DNA of 16,843 nt from Syntrophaceae bacterium UBA6252 (GTDB taxonomy: Bacteria; Desulfobacterota; Syntrophia; Syntrophales; UBA6807): the NCBI GenBank assembly GCA_002441265.1, contig DJVQ01000055.1, positions 4,033 through 20,875 on the forward strand, written 5' to 3'. The position numbers and the translations under genes are program-made. Position 1 is the first letter of the stretch. The number at the start of each line of letters is the position of its first letter. Shown here in pieces: positions 6,411-12,923 of the stretch. The notes beneath the pieces were generated by a model, which was not told the origin of the DNA, did not search any database, and saw only the letters and a program-made list of their open reading frames with translations.

Positions 6411-7433
6411 ATGATCGTCGCACAGTCGGACATGACGCTGGCCGTCAGCCATCAGTCGGTGGAACGGGAGGAGCAAAGAACGACCATAAGGATGTGGATC
6501 GGTTCCGAACGGCCCGATTTCGAGGGGACAGGCGCATCCGCGACCCCGGTTTCCCTTTGCGGGGAGGACCGGGTGACCCTGTCGAGCGGGATCGTGGTGG
6601 AAGAGACCTGTTTCGTCGAGCCGAGGCTGGAAATCGTCCGGTTGCTCATCGAGCATCTGACGGGCAGGGCGGTGAACGTCCTTCGCCTGGAGGAGGGGAC
6701 CGCGGGCGGAACGTCCGGGACGCCGTACGAGGCGTCCGGGCAGGAGGAGGCGGCCGAAACGCTGGGCTGGGGCATCGAGGTGGATACCTTCCAATCCCGT
6801 TACGAGGCGGAGGAAACCGCATTTACCGCCTCCGGCGTCATCCGTACCGCCGACGGCGGGGAGATCCGTTTCTCCATGGCCCTGGAGATGAGCCGGTACC
6901 GGTACGAGGAATCTTCGACGACCCTCCGCCTGGGCGATGCGGCCCGCATGGACCCCCTGGTCATCAATTTCGGAGGCAATGCGGCGGATCTCGCCGATGT
7001 GCGGTTTTCCTTCGATCTGGACGGAGACGGGTCGGGAGAGTCCATCGCTTCCCTCGGGAGCGGCAGCGGCTACCTCGTCATCGACCGGGACGGCGACGGA
7101 ATGGCCACGGACGGGGGGGAGCTGTTCGGACCCCGGACCGGCCGGGGTTTTGCCGAGCTTGCCGCCTTCGACGATGACGGAAACGGCTGGATCGACGGGA
7201 ACGACGGCATTTATGACGAGCTGAAGGTCTGGATCGGCGCGGGCTCCGGGGAGACGGGCCTGACATCCCTCGCCGACGCCGGCGTGGGAGCCCTTTCGCT
7301 GGCGAACCTGGACACCCCGTTCGACGTGAAGGACCGTTCGAATGCCCTCCTCGGATCCGTCCGGTCCACGGGGATTTACGTCGGGAACGAAGGCGCCGTG
7401 GGCACGGTCCAGCAGATCGACCTGGCGGTGTAA
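6411..7433 (+). CDS. Hypothetical protein with Asp-rich calcium-loop (EF-hand-like) motifs
   Basis: 340 residues, with no signal peptide or membrane segment. The N-terminal 180 residues are unrecognised and rich in Glu/Thr. The C-terminal half has three acidic loops: DLDGDGSGE (202-210), DRDGDGMATDGGELFG (225-240) and DDDGNGWIDGND (254-265), of the DxDxDG kind seen in EF-hand, dockerin and VCBS-type calcium sites. The combination SGSGYLVIDRDGDG...GELFG...FDDDGNGWIDGND followed by YDELKVW recurs in uncharacterised proteobacterial proteins, often annotated as EF-hand or VCBS-repeat proteins. The start is ATG 6411, eight bases after GGAG in GAGAGGAG; the frame opens upstream to 6192, but that part overlaps the promoter and start of the divergent selenoprotein gene. 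It stands alone, with no operon partner. Function is unknown; calcium binding is inferred from motifs. Confidence 0.8.
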   Translation: MIVAQSDMTLAVSHQSVEREEQRTTIRMWIGSERPDFEGTGASATPVSLCGEDRVTLSSGIVVEETCFVEPRLEIVRLLIEHLTGRAVNVLRLEEGTAGGTSGTPYEASGQEEAAETLGWGIEVDTFQSRYEAEETAFTASGVIRTADGGEIRFSMALEMSRYRYEESSTTLRLGDAARMDPLVINFGGNAADLADVRFSFDLDGDGSGESIASLGSGSGYLVIDRDGDGMATDGGELFGPRTGRGFAELAAFDDDGNGWIDGNDGIYDELKVWIGAGSGETGLTSLADAGVGALSLANLDTPFDVKDRSNALLGSVRSTGIYVGNEGAVGTVQQIDLAV

Positions 7434-7449
7434 AAGAAGAGGAAAAATT

Positions 7450-7515
7450 CGGGGACGTTCCGACAGGAGGGAGGCGCGGGGAAGGGATATCCCCTGAGGG
7501 GCCGGAACGTCCCCG
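7450..7515. repeat. Large inverted repeat between convergent genes
   Basis: CGGGGACGTTCCG (7450-7462) is repeated in perfect inverted orientation at 7503-7515, flanking 40 bases that contain a smaller GGGATATCCC palindrome. It begins 17 bases after the calcium-loop protein stop and ends 43 bases from the CoA-transferase stop. It may act as a bidirectional terminator or be a dispersed palindromic (REP-like) element; copy number in the genome would decide. Confidence 0.6.
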
Positions 7516-7558
7516 GAACAGGATTTGCGGGGGGCCGCCTCCCCTCACGCCCGCCCGG

Positions 7559-8743
7559 TTACACGATTCCCTTCGTCTTCAGGTCTTTCATCTCCGCCTG
7601 CCCGATCCCGATGGAGGAAAGGACCTCCTCCGTGTGCTCCCCCAGCAGGGGAGAGGGGGTTCGGACCCCGCCCGGGGTTCCGTACATCTTGATCGGGACG
7701 CCCTGGAGCTTGAAGGGGCCCAGGGTGGGGTGATCGACTTCGACGAACATTTCCCTGGCCTGGATCTGAGGATGCTGGGCGATCTGCTCGATGGAGTAGA
7801 TGGAGGAAACGGGAACGCCCTTTTCGTTCAGGCAGTCCTCGATCTCCTGTTTGTTCCGGGCCGTCGTCCATTCCCGGATGATGGCGGTGATCTCCGCCCT
7901 GTTGGTGCATCTCAGGTCGTTGTTGGAAAACATTCCGTTTCCGGGAAGGTCGGGCCGGTTCATGGCCTCGCAAAGCCGGTTGAAGGTGTTGTTGTTCGCC
8001 GCCGCGATGACCACATGGCCGTCCCTGCAGGGGAACAGGTCGTAGGGGCTCGTTGCCGGATCGACGTACCCGACCCTGCTCAGGCTCTCTCCCCTGACGG
8101 CCAGGATGGGGAGGGCGTTTTCCAGGATGGAGAAGATCGTGTCCAGCATGGCCACGTCCACGCGCTGCCCGGTCCCCGTCTTTTCACGCCGGAAAAGGGC
8201 CATGCAGATCCCGAGGGCGAGATAGGTTCCCGTGTAGTTGTCGGCGATGGCGGGACCGGATTTCATGGGGGGGCCGTCGGGCGATCCCGTCATCTCGCAG
8301 AACCCTCCCATGGCCTGGGCGACCACGTCGTAGGCGGCCCTGTCCTTGAGAGGCCCGTACTGGCCGAACCCCGAACTTTCCGCCAGGATGATCCGGGGGT
8401 TGATTTCCTTCAGGACATCGTAACCGAGTCCGAGACGGTCCAGGGTTCCGGGACGGAAGTTGTCCACCACCACATCCGCCGTTTTCACGAGGGACTTGAA
8501 CACCGCTTTTCCCCCATCCTTTGTGATGTCGAGGCAGACGCTTTTCTTGTTCCGGTTGATGGCTGCGTAGTAGCCGCTCTCGCCGTTCCTGATCGGCGGC
8601 CATTCCCGGGTCATGTCGCCCACGCCCGGTTTCTCGATTTTCAGAACTTCCGCCCCGTGATCGGCAAGATGCATGGTGCAGAAAGGACCGTTGTATGCGT
8701 GGGTCAGATCGATGACCTTGACCCCTTCCAATGCGCCACCCAT
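7559..8743 (-). CDS. CaiB/BaiF (class III) CoA-transferase
   Basis: A 394-residue protein of the formyl-CoA transferase family, which moves CoA between acyl-CoA and a free carboxylic acid. N-terminal motifs are LEGVKVIDLTHAYNGPFCTMHLADHGAEVLKIEKPG (residues 5-39) and the block VVVDNFRPGTLDRLGLGYD. Asp168 in GPAIADNYTGTYLALG fits the catalytic aspartate that forms the acyl anhydride. FPCRDGHVVIAAANNNTFNRLCEAMNRPDL and the final ...PSPLLGEHTEEVL are also family hallmarks. Length is typical. AAGGAGG lies five bases before the ATG. It lies 130 bases downstream of brnQ on the same strand, with a strong hairpin between them, so it may share a transcript or be differentially stabilised. The substrate cannot be read from sequence; the neighbourhood (BrnQ, enoyl-CoA hydratase) suggests an amino-acid-derived or short branched acyl-CoA. 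Confidence 0.93.
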   Translation of the reverse strand: MGGALEGVKVIDLTHAYNGPFCTMHLADHGAEVLKIEKPGVGDMTREWPPIRNGESGYYAAINRNKKSVCLDITKDGGKAVFKSLVKTADVVVDNFRPGTLDRLGLGYDVLKEINPRIILAESSGFGQYGPLKDRAAYDVVAQAMGGFCEMTGSPDGPPMKSGPAIADNYTGTYLALGICMALFRREKTGTGQRVDVAMLDTIFSILENALPILAVRGESLSRVGYVDPATSPYDLFPCRDGHVVIAAANNNTFNRLCEAMNRPDLPGNGMFSNNDLRCTNRAEITAIIREWTTARNKQEIEDCLNEKGVPVSSIYSIEQIAQHPQIQAREMFVEVDHPTLGPFKLQGVPIKMYGTPGGVRTPSPLLGEHTEEVLSSIGIGQAEMKDLKTKGIV

Positions 8744-8769
8744 AGTTACCTCCTTGGTGGGTTCACGGT

Positions 8770-8797
8770 CCCGGGCATCCCTTTCAGGATGCCCGGG
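8770..8797 (-). other. Strong intercistronic hairpin between brnQ and the CoA-transferase gene
   Basis: CCCGGGCATCC (8770-8780) and GGATGCCCGGG (8787-8797) form a perfect 11-base stem with a six-base loop, about 15 bases before the CoA-transferase Shine-Dalgarno. No T tract follows, so it is more likely an mRNA processing or stability element than an intrinsic terminator. A smaller GCACG/CGTGC hairpin lies at 8808-8820. Confidence 0.6.
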
Positions 8798-8873
8798 GGC
8801 CGGTCAAGCACGAATCGTGCGGTTTGTGTCAGATGGTTTCCGTTTCCTGGCGCCCGGAACGGCGGCTGCGCCG

Positions 8874-10205
8874 TCAGGCGGCCGTCGCCGAGGCGACGGG
8901 CTTCTTGTCGTACATCAGGTAGCCGATAACCGCTCCGATGACCGTCGGGAGGATCCATGCCAGGCCGTAATCGGCGCCGGGCATGAGGTTGTAGAGCGCC
9001 TTGATCCCGCTGGTGTCCACCTTGGCGACGTCCAGGTACCCGATGAGGCAGTCGATGCAGCCCCAGACGAAGGCCACGATCGTGGCGCCGCCGGTGGTCC
9101 CGATGTTCCTGGTCTTGAAGAAGATGTATCCGAGCACGAGGGCGATGCAGGGAGGATAGACGAGGCTGAGAATGGGGGCGGTCAGCTTGATGATCGTCGT
9201 GAGGCCGAAGGAGCTGATCAGGGCGCTGATGACGAGCGTCCAGATGGCCACGCTCTTATAGGACCATTTCTTGTGGCTCGCCTCTTCGAAGTATGCGGCC
9301 GTTCCCGCGGCAAGGCCGACGGCGCTGGTCAGCGCGGCGAGGAAGAGGGCGATGTTGAACACGGTGCCGCCCACCACGCCCCAGAGCTGGAGGATGATGG
9401 TCGCGTACAGTTTGGCGTAGGTCACGTCTTTGAAGAGATAGCCCGTGGAAGCCCCGACGAGCATCTGGAGGAAATGGCTCACGGCGAGGACGCCGAAACC
9501 GATGGCGCCGACGAGGAGGAGGCCCTTGCTCAGCTCGCGCCCTTCGAATTTATGGGCCTTCAGGTCGGCGATGATGATGACGCCGTAGATCAGGGCCGCC
9601 GGCAGGTCCATGGTCTGGTACCCGTTGATGAAGCCGTAGGCGAAGCCGCCCTCGGAATACAGCTTGGGCATCCACTCGGACAGGGGGTTCGCCAGGGATT
9701 TGATGACCACCGCGACGATGGTGACCATGAGGACGGGAACGAGAAACTTCCCGATCTTGGGAAGCACTTCCTCGAGCTTGAAGAGGAACCAGTAAGTGAT
9801 GAGATAATACACGATGGCGAAGATCAGGGCGGGAAGCATCTGGTCGGAGTTCCAGTTTCCGATCTTGCAGATGGCGTCCCAGGAGGCGGCGCTCATCCGG
9901 GGTATGACGAAAAGGGGCCCCAGAACGGCAACGGTGAGTCCCCCGAAAATGAAAGCGAACTTGTCGTTGATCCGGCTTGCCAGGACATAGAAGGACCCTT
10001 CCCCCCGGACGATGGCCAGATACCCCAGAAAGGGAAAAATGATCGCCGTGATCATGATTCCGAGGGCCGCCGGCAGCACCGAGCTTCCGCTCTGCTGGCC
10101 CCAGGTGACCGGCCACAGCATGCAGGACGCCCCGAAATGCATGGAGAACACCGCCACGCCGAACATGATGATCATCCACAGTTTCGATCCATTATTGCTT
10201 TCCAT
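8874..10205 (-). CDS. brnQ: BrnQ-type branched-chain amino acid:cation symporter (LIVCS family)
   Basis: A 443-residue inner-membrane carrier with about 12 hydrophobic segments. Family motifs include MFGVAVFSMHFGASCMLWP (residues 13-31, the FGAxNLxFP-like first helix), LPAALGIMITAIIFPFLGYLAIVRGEGS and LTVAVLGPLFVIPRMSAASWD. The family imports leucine, isoleucine and valine with Na+ or H+. The family match is clear, but SNF/APC carriers share the fold and the exact substrate is inferred. The frame can be read from a TTG at 10229; ATG 10205 is preferred although GGGAGG lies 13 bases upstream, a long spacing. A degenerate TetR-type operator lies about 140 bases upstream, with another inverted copy between, so the gene probably belongs to the local TetR regulon together with the downstream CoA-transferase. 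Confidence 0.85.
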   Translation of the reverse strand: MESNNGSKLWMIIMFGVAVFSMHFGASCMLWPVTWGQQSGSSVLPAALGIMITAIIFPFLGYLAIVRGEGSFYVLASRINDKFAFIFGGLTVAVLGPLFVIPRMSAASWDAICKIGNWNSDQMLPALIFAIVYYLITYWFLFKLEEVLPKIGKFLVPVLMVTIVAVVIKSLANPLSEWMPKLYSEGGFAYGFINGYQTMDLPAALIYGVIIIADLKAHKFEGRELSKGLLLVGAIGFGVLAVSHFLQMLVGASTGYLFKDVTYAKLYATIILQLWGVVGGTVFNIALFLAALTSAVGLAAGTAAYFEEASHKKWSYKSVAIWTLVISALISSFGLTTIIKLTAPILSLVYPPCIALVLGYIFFKTRNIGTTGGATIVAFVWGCIDCLIGYLDVAKVDTSGIKALYNLMPGADYGLAWILPTVIGAVIGYLMYDKKPVASATAA

Positions 10206-10295
10206 AGAAGTTGTGAAGCCTCCCTTCAATTGAATTTTTATGCCGAATTCCGTTCTTCCGCAAGCGGGACCGGGTTCGGTGGACCCTTTCGGCCT

Positions 10296-10352
10296 CCGTC
10301 CGTTCGATCCCTCTCCGGATCTCGCGGCGAAGAGATAAGAACGAACGGACGG
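10296..10352. repeat. Inverted pair upstream of brnQ including a degenerate TetR operator
   Basis: CCGTCCGTTCG (10296-10306) and CGAACGGACGG (10342-10352) are perfect inverted 11-mers 35 bases apart. The right arm lies in ACGAACGGACGGTAG (10341-10355). This matches ACGACCGGTCGGTAG, found at the operators upstream of the hydratase, at all but two positions. The two arms could be paired weak operators for a TetR-type regulator controlling brnQ, or the stem of a leader structure. Confidence 0.5.
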
Positions 10353-10386
10353 TAGGCAATTAATGCAAAAAAAGGGTCGCCAACGG

Positions 10387-11163
10387 TCAATCCTTTTTCA
10401 TGCCGTGTTCCTGCATTCTTCTTTCAAGGAAGAACTTCTCGTTTCCGCCGCCGCCGACGGCCATGAGGTGGGCGGCCTCGATCTCCAGGATCTCGTCGAA
10501 GCTGCAGCTCATGCCGAGGTCGATGGCGCTCCGGGTCAGCCGGAGGGACAGGGGCGACCGCTTGCCGATCTTTTCGCAGAACTCCAGGGTCTTCCGCTCC
10601 AGTTCCGCTTCGGGGAAGACGTAATTGACCATGCCGATCCGCAGCGCCTCCGCGGCGTCGATGAATTCCCCGGTGAACGCCAGTTCCTTCGCCTTTCCGA
10701 GACCCACGATCTGGGTGAGGAGCTTCGTCCCCGCCTGGGTGATGGTCAGGCCGATCCCCGTTTCGGGAAAGCCGAACTTCGCCGTTTCTCCGGCAATGCG
10801 GAAGTCGCAGCTCAGGGCGAACTCGCAGCCGCCGCCCACGGCCCAGCCTCTCACCATGCCGATGAGGGGCTTGTTCAGCCGGAGGGTGAGCCTCTGGACG
10901 TCCTGAAGTTTGTCCGCTTCCGTGATCCATTTCTGGAAGCTCTTTCCCGATGAGGTTTCCTTGAGATCCTCGCCGGCGCAGAACGCTTTTTCGCCGGCTC
11001 CCGTCATGACGACCGTGACGGCCTCGTCATCCCGGGCGGCCCGGATCAGGGCGTCCATGAAATCGTCGAGAAACCCTTCGTTGATCGCGTTCAGCCGATG
11101 GGGTCTGTTGAACGTGATGAATCCCACGTTGCCCTTTCGGCTGTAGAGTACCGATTCTCCCAT
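10387..11163 (-). CDS. Enoyl-CoA hydratase/isomerase (crotonase) family protein
   Basis: 258 residues, normal for the family; it adds water to or shifts the double bond of an enoyl-CoA in the cytoplasm. Motifs: FNRPHRLNAIN (18-28), the oxyanion-hole strand KAFCAGEDLKE (59-69), GWAVGGGCEFALSCDFRIAG (106-125) and FGFPETGIGLT (130-140). Glu114 and Glu134 match the two catalytic glutamates of crotonase. The usual GAGGTQRL loop after Glu134 is replaced by TQAGTKLL, so the substrate may differ from plain crotonyl-CoA. AGGAGG lies eight bases before ATG 11163; the frame extends upstream to 11325, but that portion is the leader with the operator. A conserved leader hairpin and a TetR-type palindrome precede it. 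It is probably repressed by the TetR protein encoded just upstream on the same strand. Confidence 0.92.
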   Translation of the reverse strand: MGESVLYSRKGNVGFITFNRPHRLNAINEGFLDDFMDALIRAARDDEAVTVVMTGAGEKAFCAGEDLKETSSGKSFQKWITEADKLQDVQRLTLRLNKPLIGMVRGWAVGGGCEFALSCDFRIAGETAKFGFPETGIGLTITQAGTKLLTQIVGLGKAKELAFTGEFIDAAEALRIGMVNYVFPEAELERKTLEFCEKIGKRSPLSLRLTRSAIDLGMSCSFDEILEIEAAHLMAVGGGGNEKFFLERRMQEHGMKKD

Positions 11164-11201
11164 TGTGTATACCTCCTGCATTGAATTGGCCGGGTTTCCC
11201 G

Positions 11202-11220
11202 GAAGCGGGGAATCCCGGTG
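11202..11220. repeat. Leader repeat, copy A (upstream of the hydratase)
   Basis: A 19-base block, GAAGCGGGGAATCCCGGTG, is identical to 11409-11427. Together with GGGTTTCCC at 11193-11201 it makes a hairpin-forming stretch about 20 bases before the Shine-Dalgarno. With the operator repeat at 11286-11303 it defines a duplicated 5' leader. Confidence 0.7.
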
Positions 11221-11285
11221 GGACCGCTGTGTTCCGGAAAAGTTCCTTTCCGTCCGGTTGTGGGACAAGCCATCCCCTGGAAATA

Positions 11286-11303
11286 ACGACCGGTCGGTAG
11301 ATT
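11286..11303. promoter_or_regulatory. TetR-type operator upstream of the hydratase
   Basis: An 18-base block, ACGACCGGTCGGTAGATT, with the perfect palindrome CGACCGGTCG at 11287-11296. It is identical to 11495-11512, and its core matches 12137-12146. It lies about 125 bases before the hydratase start, beside an A/T homopolymer tract that may belong to the promoter. Confidence 0.75.
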
Positions 11304-11408
11304 TCCCGGATAAAAAAAATGCCACTGCGCTCAGAATGTTCTAAAAGGCGACGTCTTCGTAGGTGCCGGTGAATACCTCCTTCAGCGACGAATCTGGCGG
11401 ATTTCCCC

Positions 11409-11427
11409 GAAGCGGGGAATCCCGGTG
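11409..11427. repeat. Leader repeat, copy B (vestigial leader)
   Basis: Identical 19 bases to 11202-11220. With TTTCCCC just left of it, it forms a TTCCCCG-loop-CGGGGAA hairpin in the leftward transcript, directly before the orphan Shine-Dalgarno. Confidence 0.7.
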
Positions 11428-11430
11428 CTG

Positions 11431-11449
11431 CTTTTCAGAATCTGAAAAG
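11431..11449 (-). other. Perfect hairpin in the vestigial leader
   Basis: CTTTTCAG (11431-11438) and CTGAAAAG (11442-11449) form an 8-base stem with a three-base loop. Copy A of the leader has no equivalent perfect stem, so this is specific to copy B. Confidence 0.55.
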
Positions 11450-11494
11450 GGCCTTACCGGGTCCGGCGGTGCATGATGGATGTGCCGTTGGAAA

Positions 11495-11512
11495 ACGACC
11501 GGTCGGTAGATT
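11495..11512. promoter_or_regulatory. TetR-type operator before the vestigial leader
   Basis: The 18-base block is identical to that at 11286-11303, with the palindrome at 11496-11505. It lies only 15 bases beyond the tetR stop codon, so it cannot control tetR initiation. It belongs to the orphan leader, or acts as an auxiliary site. Confidence 0.7.
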
Positions 11513-11527
11513 GTCCGGCCAAAAAAA

Positions 11528-12112
11528 CTATTTCCTGTCCCGGATGCCCTCGAAAATGATTTTCGTGTAGATGTCGATGATTTCCTCCTTCGAAAGATTT
11601 CCCCGGGGGTTGTACCACAGGGAGGACTGGGTGCACATGGTGATGATCGCGTTGGCGACGACCCTGGGGTCCCGGTTGATGAAGAGCCCCTCGGCGATCC
11701 CCTCCCGGATGATGTCCCTCATTTTCCGGTCGTAGTCGTCCCGCATCCGGAGAACCGACCTCAGGTTGTCGGAGGTGAGCCCCCGCAGTTCCGAATCGGA
11801 GATGATGACCTCCTTCTGCCGGTCCATGTGGAAGTTGAGATGGGTCCGGATCATCGCGATGAGCCGCGCTTCCGTGCCCTTGACGTTCACCAGGCTTTCA
11901 TCGAGGCTCTGGTTCAGGTCGTCCATGGTGTCCTTGAGAATGCCGTACAGAAGCTCTTCCTTGTTCAGGTAGTGATAGTAAATGCTGGATTTCTGAATGC
12001 CCGCCCGTTCGGCGATGTTGCTGATGCTGCAGGCATGGTATCCTTTCTGATAGAAAAGCTGTATGGCGATCGACTTGATTTTCTGTTTCATGTCCGGGGC
12101 GATTTCTTTCAT
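11528..12112 (-). CDS. TetR/AcrR family transcriptional repressor
   Basis: 194 residues. The N-terminal DNA-binding domain has the classic TetR helix-turn-helix: IKSIAIQLFYQKGYHACSISNIAERAGIQKSSIYYHYLNKEELL. The C-terminal part is all-helical and variable, and would bind a small-molecule inducer. Sites and neighbours suggest an acyl-CoA or branched fatty acid derivative as ligand, in the manner of PsrA/FadR/LiuR-like TetR proteins; this is inference. A GTG at 12154 would extend the frame by 14 codons, but that stretch contains the operator (12137-12146), so ATG 12112 is chosen. The ribosome site there is weak (AGAGAACGGGA). It is probably autorepressed through the operator just downstream of its promoter. 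It is followed by the vestigial leader and the hydratase, all leftward. Confidence 0.92.
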   Translation of the reverse strand: MKEIAPDMKQKIKSIAIQLFYQKGYHACSISNIAERAGIQKSSIYYHYLNKEELLYGILKDTMDDLNQSLDESLVNVKGTEARLIAMIRTHLNFHMDRQKEVIISDSELRGLTSDNLRSVLRMRDDYDRKMRDIIREGIAEGLFINRDPRVVANAIITMCTQSSLWYNPRGNLSKEEIIDIYTKIIFEGIRDRK

Positions 12113-12136
12113 AGGTCCCGTTCTCTTTGAACCGAA

Positions 12137-12146
12137 CGACCGGTCA
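12137..12146. promoter_or_regulatory. TetR autoregulatory operator
   Basis: CGACCGGTCA, with GACCGGTC (12138-12145) perfectly palindromic. It falls about six bases downstream of the predicted -10, over the expected transcription start of tetR, the usual place for autorepression. Confidence 0.7.
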
Positions 12147-12151
12147 GTTTT

Positions 12152-12181
12152 CACTTACGCCTCCCGGCATCCCTTTGTCAA
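12152..12181 (-). promoter_or_regulatory. Candidate tetR promoter
   Basis: A perfect TTGACA on the leftward strand (12176-12181) is followed after 18 bases by TAAGTG (12152-12157, weak). The operator begins just beyond, and the ATG is about 40 bases on. Confidence 0.5.
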
Positions 12182-12318
12182 CCGTTTTTTTTCCGTGATC
12201 GTGGGAAAAAAGGGAACATGATGAAAATCTCCCCTGGATTCAAGGAGTTGGAAGGGTCCTTCAGGAGGGGCCGGCGGGAGGCCCCGGCGGGAAATTGAAA
12301 CAGCCCGGCTTCACGGAC

Positions 12319-12341
12319 CCCGGGGGTTCGGGTGCCCCGGG
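12319..12341 (-). terminator. Possible terminator hairpin after the CBS-domain gene
   Basis: CCCGGGG (12319-12325) pairs with CCCCGGG (12335-12341), about 36 bases past the stop of the leftward CBS gene. Only a short T run follows, so this is tentative. Confidence 0.35.
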
Positions 12342-12376
12342 ATTCCGCGCCGCCTGCGGTGTTTGCCGGCCTTCGC

Positions 12377-12814
12377 TCAGGTGTACTTTCCGGCGATGTA
12401 GTTGCTCAGTTGCTCGATGAGGAGTTCCTGCCTGGAAATGATGGACTTCACGACGTCCCCGATGGAGATGATTCCCACAAACTTTTCCTGTTCGAAGACG
12501 GGGAGGTGCCGCACGTGCTTGCCCGTCATGACGATCATGCACTCCTCCACGGTGTTCTCCGGACGCACCTGGATCAGATGGGGCGACATGACTTCCCGTA
12601 CCAGGGTGTCCTTGGACGCCTTGCCCTTCAGGATGATCTTCCGGGCGTAGTCCCGTTCGGAGAGAATGCCGACCACCTTTTCCCCCTCCATGACGACCAG
12701 TGCGCCGATTTCCTTGTCGCTCATCAATTTGAGGGCCTCATAGACGGTGGCGTCCGCCGATATGGAGTGGACCTCGCTGCTCTTGCCGTTCAGTATGTCC
12801 CTGACGTAAGTCAT
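12377..12814 (-). CDS. Two-CBS-domain protein
   Basis: 145 residues made of a CBS (Bateman) pair. CBS1, about residues 9-65, contains the block ATVYEALKLMSDKEIGALVVM...VVGILSERDYARKI. CBS2, about 75-132, contains ENTVEECMIVMTGKHVRHLPVFEQEKFVGIISIGDVVK. Such stand-alone pairs bind adenine nucleotides and act as cytoplasmic energy sensors for partner enzymes or channels. The partner is not encoded beside it, so the target is unknown. AAGGAGG lies seven bases before the ATG and a promoter-like pair is upstream; it appears to be a single-gene unit. Confidence 0.92.
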   Translation of the reverse strand: MTYVRDILNGKSSEVHSISADATVYEALKLMSDKEIGALVVMEGEKVVGILSERDYARKIILKGKASKDTLVREVMSPHLIQVRPENTVEECMIVMTGKHVRHLPVFEQEKFVGIISIGDVVKSIISRQELLIEQLSNYIAGKYT

Positions 12815-12847
12815 GTGGTTCCCTCCTTATCCTTTTTCGTCATCTAT

Positions 12848-12876
12848 AATGTAGAATATTTTTAAGGAGCTGTAAA
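12848..12876 (-). promoter_or_regulatory. Candidate promoter of the CBS-domain gene
   Basis: On the leftward strand TTTACA (12871-12876) and TACATT (12848-12853) are 17 bases apart, in a local AT-rich patch ending about 35 bases before the start codon. Confidence 0.5.
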
Positions 12877-12923
12877 TTGAAATCAGGAGGGAAAACGGAA
12901 CCGTGACTTTTTCCGGGGACGCC

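Larger units (their letters stand above)
11341..11494 (-). pseudogene. Vestigial gene: intact 5' leader fused to a few codons and a stop
   Basis: Reading leftward, this stretch repeats the hydratase leader: operator, about 100 bases, the 19-base block and hairpin, then GAAGGAGGTATTCACC (SD CCTCCT at 11376-11381 on the plus strand). This matches GCAGGAGGTATACACA in the hydratase leader. Where the hydratase has ATG, this copy has GGC, and eight codons later comes TAG (11341-11343), reading GTYEDVAF. The simplest reading is that a gene with the same promoter type was deleted, leaving its leader joined to its last codons. It could also be a leader peptide or decoy. The frame is also open upstream of the SD, so a short unrelated peptide cannot be excluded. 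Confidence 0.5.

Noticed and set aside
10206..10229. TTG start extending BrnQ by eight residues
   Set aside because: The GGGAGG site would lie inside the coding part; ATG 10205 starts the conserved sequence.
8673..10355. 560-codon rightward frame
   Set aside because: Antisense to brnQ; Asp/Gly/His-rich translation mirrors hydrophobic codons of the carrier.
11190..11520. CRISPR-like repeats
   Set aside because: Only two copies, far apart and with different spacing and content; they are better explained as duplicated leaders with operators.
12113..12154. GTG start extending the TetR protein by 14 residues
   Set aside because: It would place the operator and probably the transcription start inside the coding region.
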